Source of the DNA: Agromyces allii
GTDB taxonomy: Bacteria; Actinomycetota; Actinomycetes; Actinomycetales; Microbacteriaceae
NCBI RefSeq assembly: GCF_009749385.1
Contig: NZ_WBIN01000017.1
Coordinates: 1 to 64,000, forward strand
Length of the DNA: 64,000 bases
Direction: 5' to 3'
Part shown: positions 62,690-64,000 of the stretch, piece by piece
How the letters are laid out: each line of letters begins with the position of its first letter
How positions within the stretch are numbered: position 1 is the first letter of the stretch
Position numbers and translations under genes: made by a program
Notes under the pieces: model-generated
Database searches by the model: none
What the model was told of the DNA's origin: nothing
The model's input: only the letters and a program-made list of their open reading frames with translations

Positions 62690-63445
62690 ATGACCGACCA
62701 TCCGATGCTCGCGCTCGAGCACGTAGGACTCCGCATCGGCGGAGCCCGCATCCTGCACGACGTCTCGCTCGAGGTCCGCACCGGCGAGATGCTCGGCGTC
62801 ATCGGCCCGAACGGCGCCGGCAAGACGACCCTGTTCAACGTCATCTCGGGCGTGATGAAGCCGACCGAGGGCGTCGTCGCGCTCGACGGCCGCGACGTCA
62901 CCGGCGAGCCGATCCACCGCAGGGCCGCAGCCGGCCTGGGCCGCACGTTCCAGACCTCGAGCCTGTTCCCCGCGCTCTCGGTGCTCGAGAACGTGCGGCT
63001 CGCGGCCCAGGCGCACGCCGGCGGCGCGACATCCGTGCTCCGGATGCCGCGCCGCACCGATGCGGCCACCGAAGCCGCCTTCGCCGCGCTCGCCGAGGTC
63101 GGGCTCGCCGACCGGGCCGACGCCGAGGCGTCGGGTCTCGCGCACGGCGAGAAGCGCAAGGTGGAGATCGCGATGCTCATCGCGATGAACCCCAAGGTCG
63201 TGCTCCTCGACGAACCCATGGCCGGCGTCGCCTCGGGCGACGTGCCCGCGATCACCGAGGTGATCCGCGGCCTGCACCGCGGCGGCCGCACCGTGCTCAT
63301 GGTCGAGCACCACATGGACGTGGTGCTCGGTCTCGTCGACCGCGTCGCGGTCATGCATCACGGCGAGCTCCTCGCCGCAGACACCCCGGAGGCCGTCATG
63401 GCGAACCCCCTCGTGCAGTCCGCCTACCTCGGGGAGGCGGTGTGA
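62690..63445 (+). CDS. livG: Branched-chain amino acid ABC transporter ATP-binding protein LivG
   Basis: A 251-residue ATPase: Walker A GPNGAGKTTLFNVISG, the LivG-typical RTFQTSSLFPALSVLENV Q-loop region, Walker B VVLLDEPMAGV and H-loop MVEHHMDVV. The signature is LAHGEKRKVEIAM, a variant in which the usual LSYG is LAHG. It starts after a 126-nt gap and overlaps livF by 4 nt (GTGA). No permease gene stands between it and livJ. Confidence 0.93.
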   Translation: MTDHPMLALEHVGLRIGGARILHDVSLEVRTGEMLGVIGPNGAGKTTLFNVISGVMKPTEGVVALDGRDVTGEPIHRRAAAGLGRTFQTSSLFPALSVLENVRLAAQAHAGGATSVLRMPRRTDAATEAAFAALAEVGLADRADAEASGLAHGEKRKVEIAMLIAMNPKVVLLDEPMAGVASGDVPAITEVIRGLHRGGRTVLMVEHHMDVVLGLVDRVAVMHHGELLAADTPEAVMANPLVQSAYLGEAV

Positions 63446-64000
63446 GCGAGCCGATCCTCGTCGTCGACCGCCTCGCCGGGCGCATCGCCGGCCAGCAGGT
63501 CGTCGAGGACGTCTCGTTCGAGGTACCGGCGACCGGCGTCACCGCCCTCCTCGGCCGCAACGGCGTGGGCAAGACCTCGACCATCAAGTCGATCCTCGGC
63601 CTCATCGATCGCACCGGCGAGGTGCGCCTCGCCGGAACCCGCATCGACCGCCTGCCGACGCACCGCATCGTGCAGCGCGGCGTGGGCTACGTTCCCGAGG
63701 ACCGCGAGGTCTTCGGCGCCCTCACCGTCGCCGAGAACCTCCGGCTCGCCGAACGCGACGCCAGGCCGCGCCGCGAGCTCGTCGAGCAGCTCTTCCCCGA
63801 CCTCGTGCAGCGTCGCGCCCAGCGCGCCGGCACCCTCTCGGGCGGTCAGCAGCAGATGGTGTCGCTCGCCAGGGCCCTCGTGAACGAGAACCGCATCCTG
63901 CTCGTCGACGAACCCACGAAGGGCCTCGCGCCGAAGCTCGTCGACGAGGTCGCCGCCGCGCTCGCCGCGGCCGCGAAGACCGTGCCGATCCTGCTCGTCG
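63442..64000 (+). CDS. livF: Branched-chain amino acid ABC transporter ATP-binding protein LivF (3' end outside window)
   Basis: The first 186 codons of the second ATPase; the window ends before the stop. GTG start overlaps the livG stop by 4 nt. Visible motifs: Walker A GRNGVGKTSTIKSILGL, VGYVPEDREVFGALTVAENL (LivF-type Q-loop region), signature LSGGQQQMVSLARAL and Walker B ILLVDEPTKGLAPKLV. Permease genes, if present, should follow beyond the window. Confidence 0.92.
   Translation, partial: MSEPILVVDRLAGRIAGQQVVEDVSFEVPATGVTALLGRNGVGKTSTIKSILGLIDRTGEVRLAGTRIDRLPTHRIVQRGVGYVPEDREVFGALTVAENLRLAERDARPRRELVEQLFPDLVQRRAQRAGTLSGGQQQMVSLARALVNENRILLVDEPTKGLAPKLVDEVAAALAAAAKTVPILLV

Overview
The window is a chromosomal segment from a high-GC Gram-positive actinobacterium, most likely of the Microbacteriaceae (Agromyces/Leifsonia-like). 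This rests on three things: a strong G/C bias at third codon positions, the actinobacterial gene string rho-prfA-prmC-tsaC-wecA-atp, and many leaderless-type promoters with a TANNNT box 6-10 nt before the start codon. No tRNA, rRNA, insertion sequence, prophage or CRISPR array was seen, and no gene-free stretch exceeds 300 bases.

Layout. 1-18269 is the housekeeping block: rho (5' end outside the window), prfA, prmC, tsaC, a WecA-type transferase, and the complete F-type ATP synthase operon (atpI, B, E, F, H, A, G, D, C). It is interrupted by a convergent cysK-cysE pair and by a TetR regulator with a divergent drug-type ABC exporter. 18280-22207 holds a small P-loop protein, yaaA, an ogt-tag alkylation-repair pair and a DUF4192 protein. 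22215-25546 is a minus-strand operon lrp / diamine aminotransferase / PuuB-like FAD oxidoreductase, probably for polyamine catabolism.

25802-43630 is the most unusual part: nine co-oriented, mostly overlapping genes encoding an FHA protein, a PP2C phosphatase, a membrane Ser/Thr kinase, a 1953-residue Ig-like/FN3 surface protein, a MoxR ATPase, a DUF58 protein, a transglutaminase-fold membrane protein, a zinc-ribbon FHA protein and an EccC/FtsK-like ATPase. It resembles the kinase-FN3-AAA-DUF58-transglutaminase (PFNA) cluster of bifidobacteria. Here the transglutaminase-like protein lacks its catalytic Cys and His and has no cysteine at all, and a type VII-like ATPase is added. The inferred role is a phosphorylation-controlled envelope or surface-assembly machine.

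43750-50429 is a second polyamine/nitrogen block: potDABC importer, then convergent asparaginase and 4-aminobutyrate aminotransferase. 50513-58598 carries an OsmC protein, an unknown secreted lipoprotein, PlsC, a degenerate phosphopantetheinyl-transferase-like protein, Dxr, an intramembrane M50 protease and a LuxR-type two-component system flanked by two near-identical palindromes. 58687-64000 has an LtrA-like membrane protein, a thiolase, and livJ-livG-livF (livF cut by the window end), with no permease genes between livJ and livG.

A sequence-wide signal runs through everything: GCGGCATCC/GGATGCCGC occurs repeatedly in genes, where it uses codons that are otherwise uncommon, and as inverted pairs that form most of the intergenic hairpins at gene ends.
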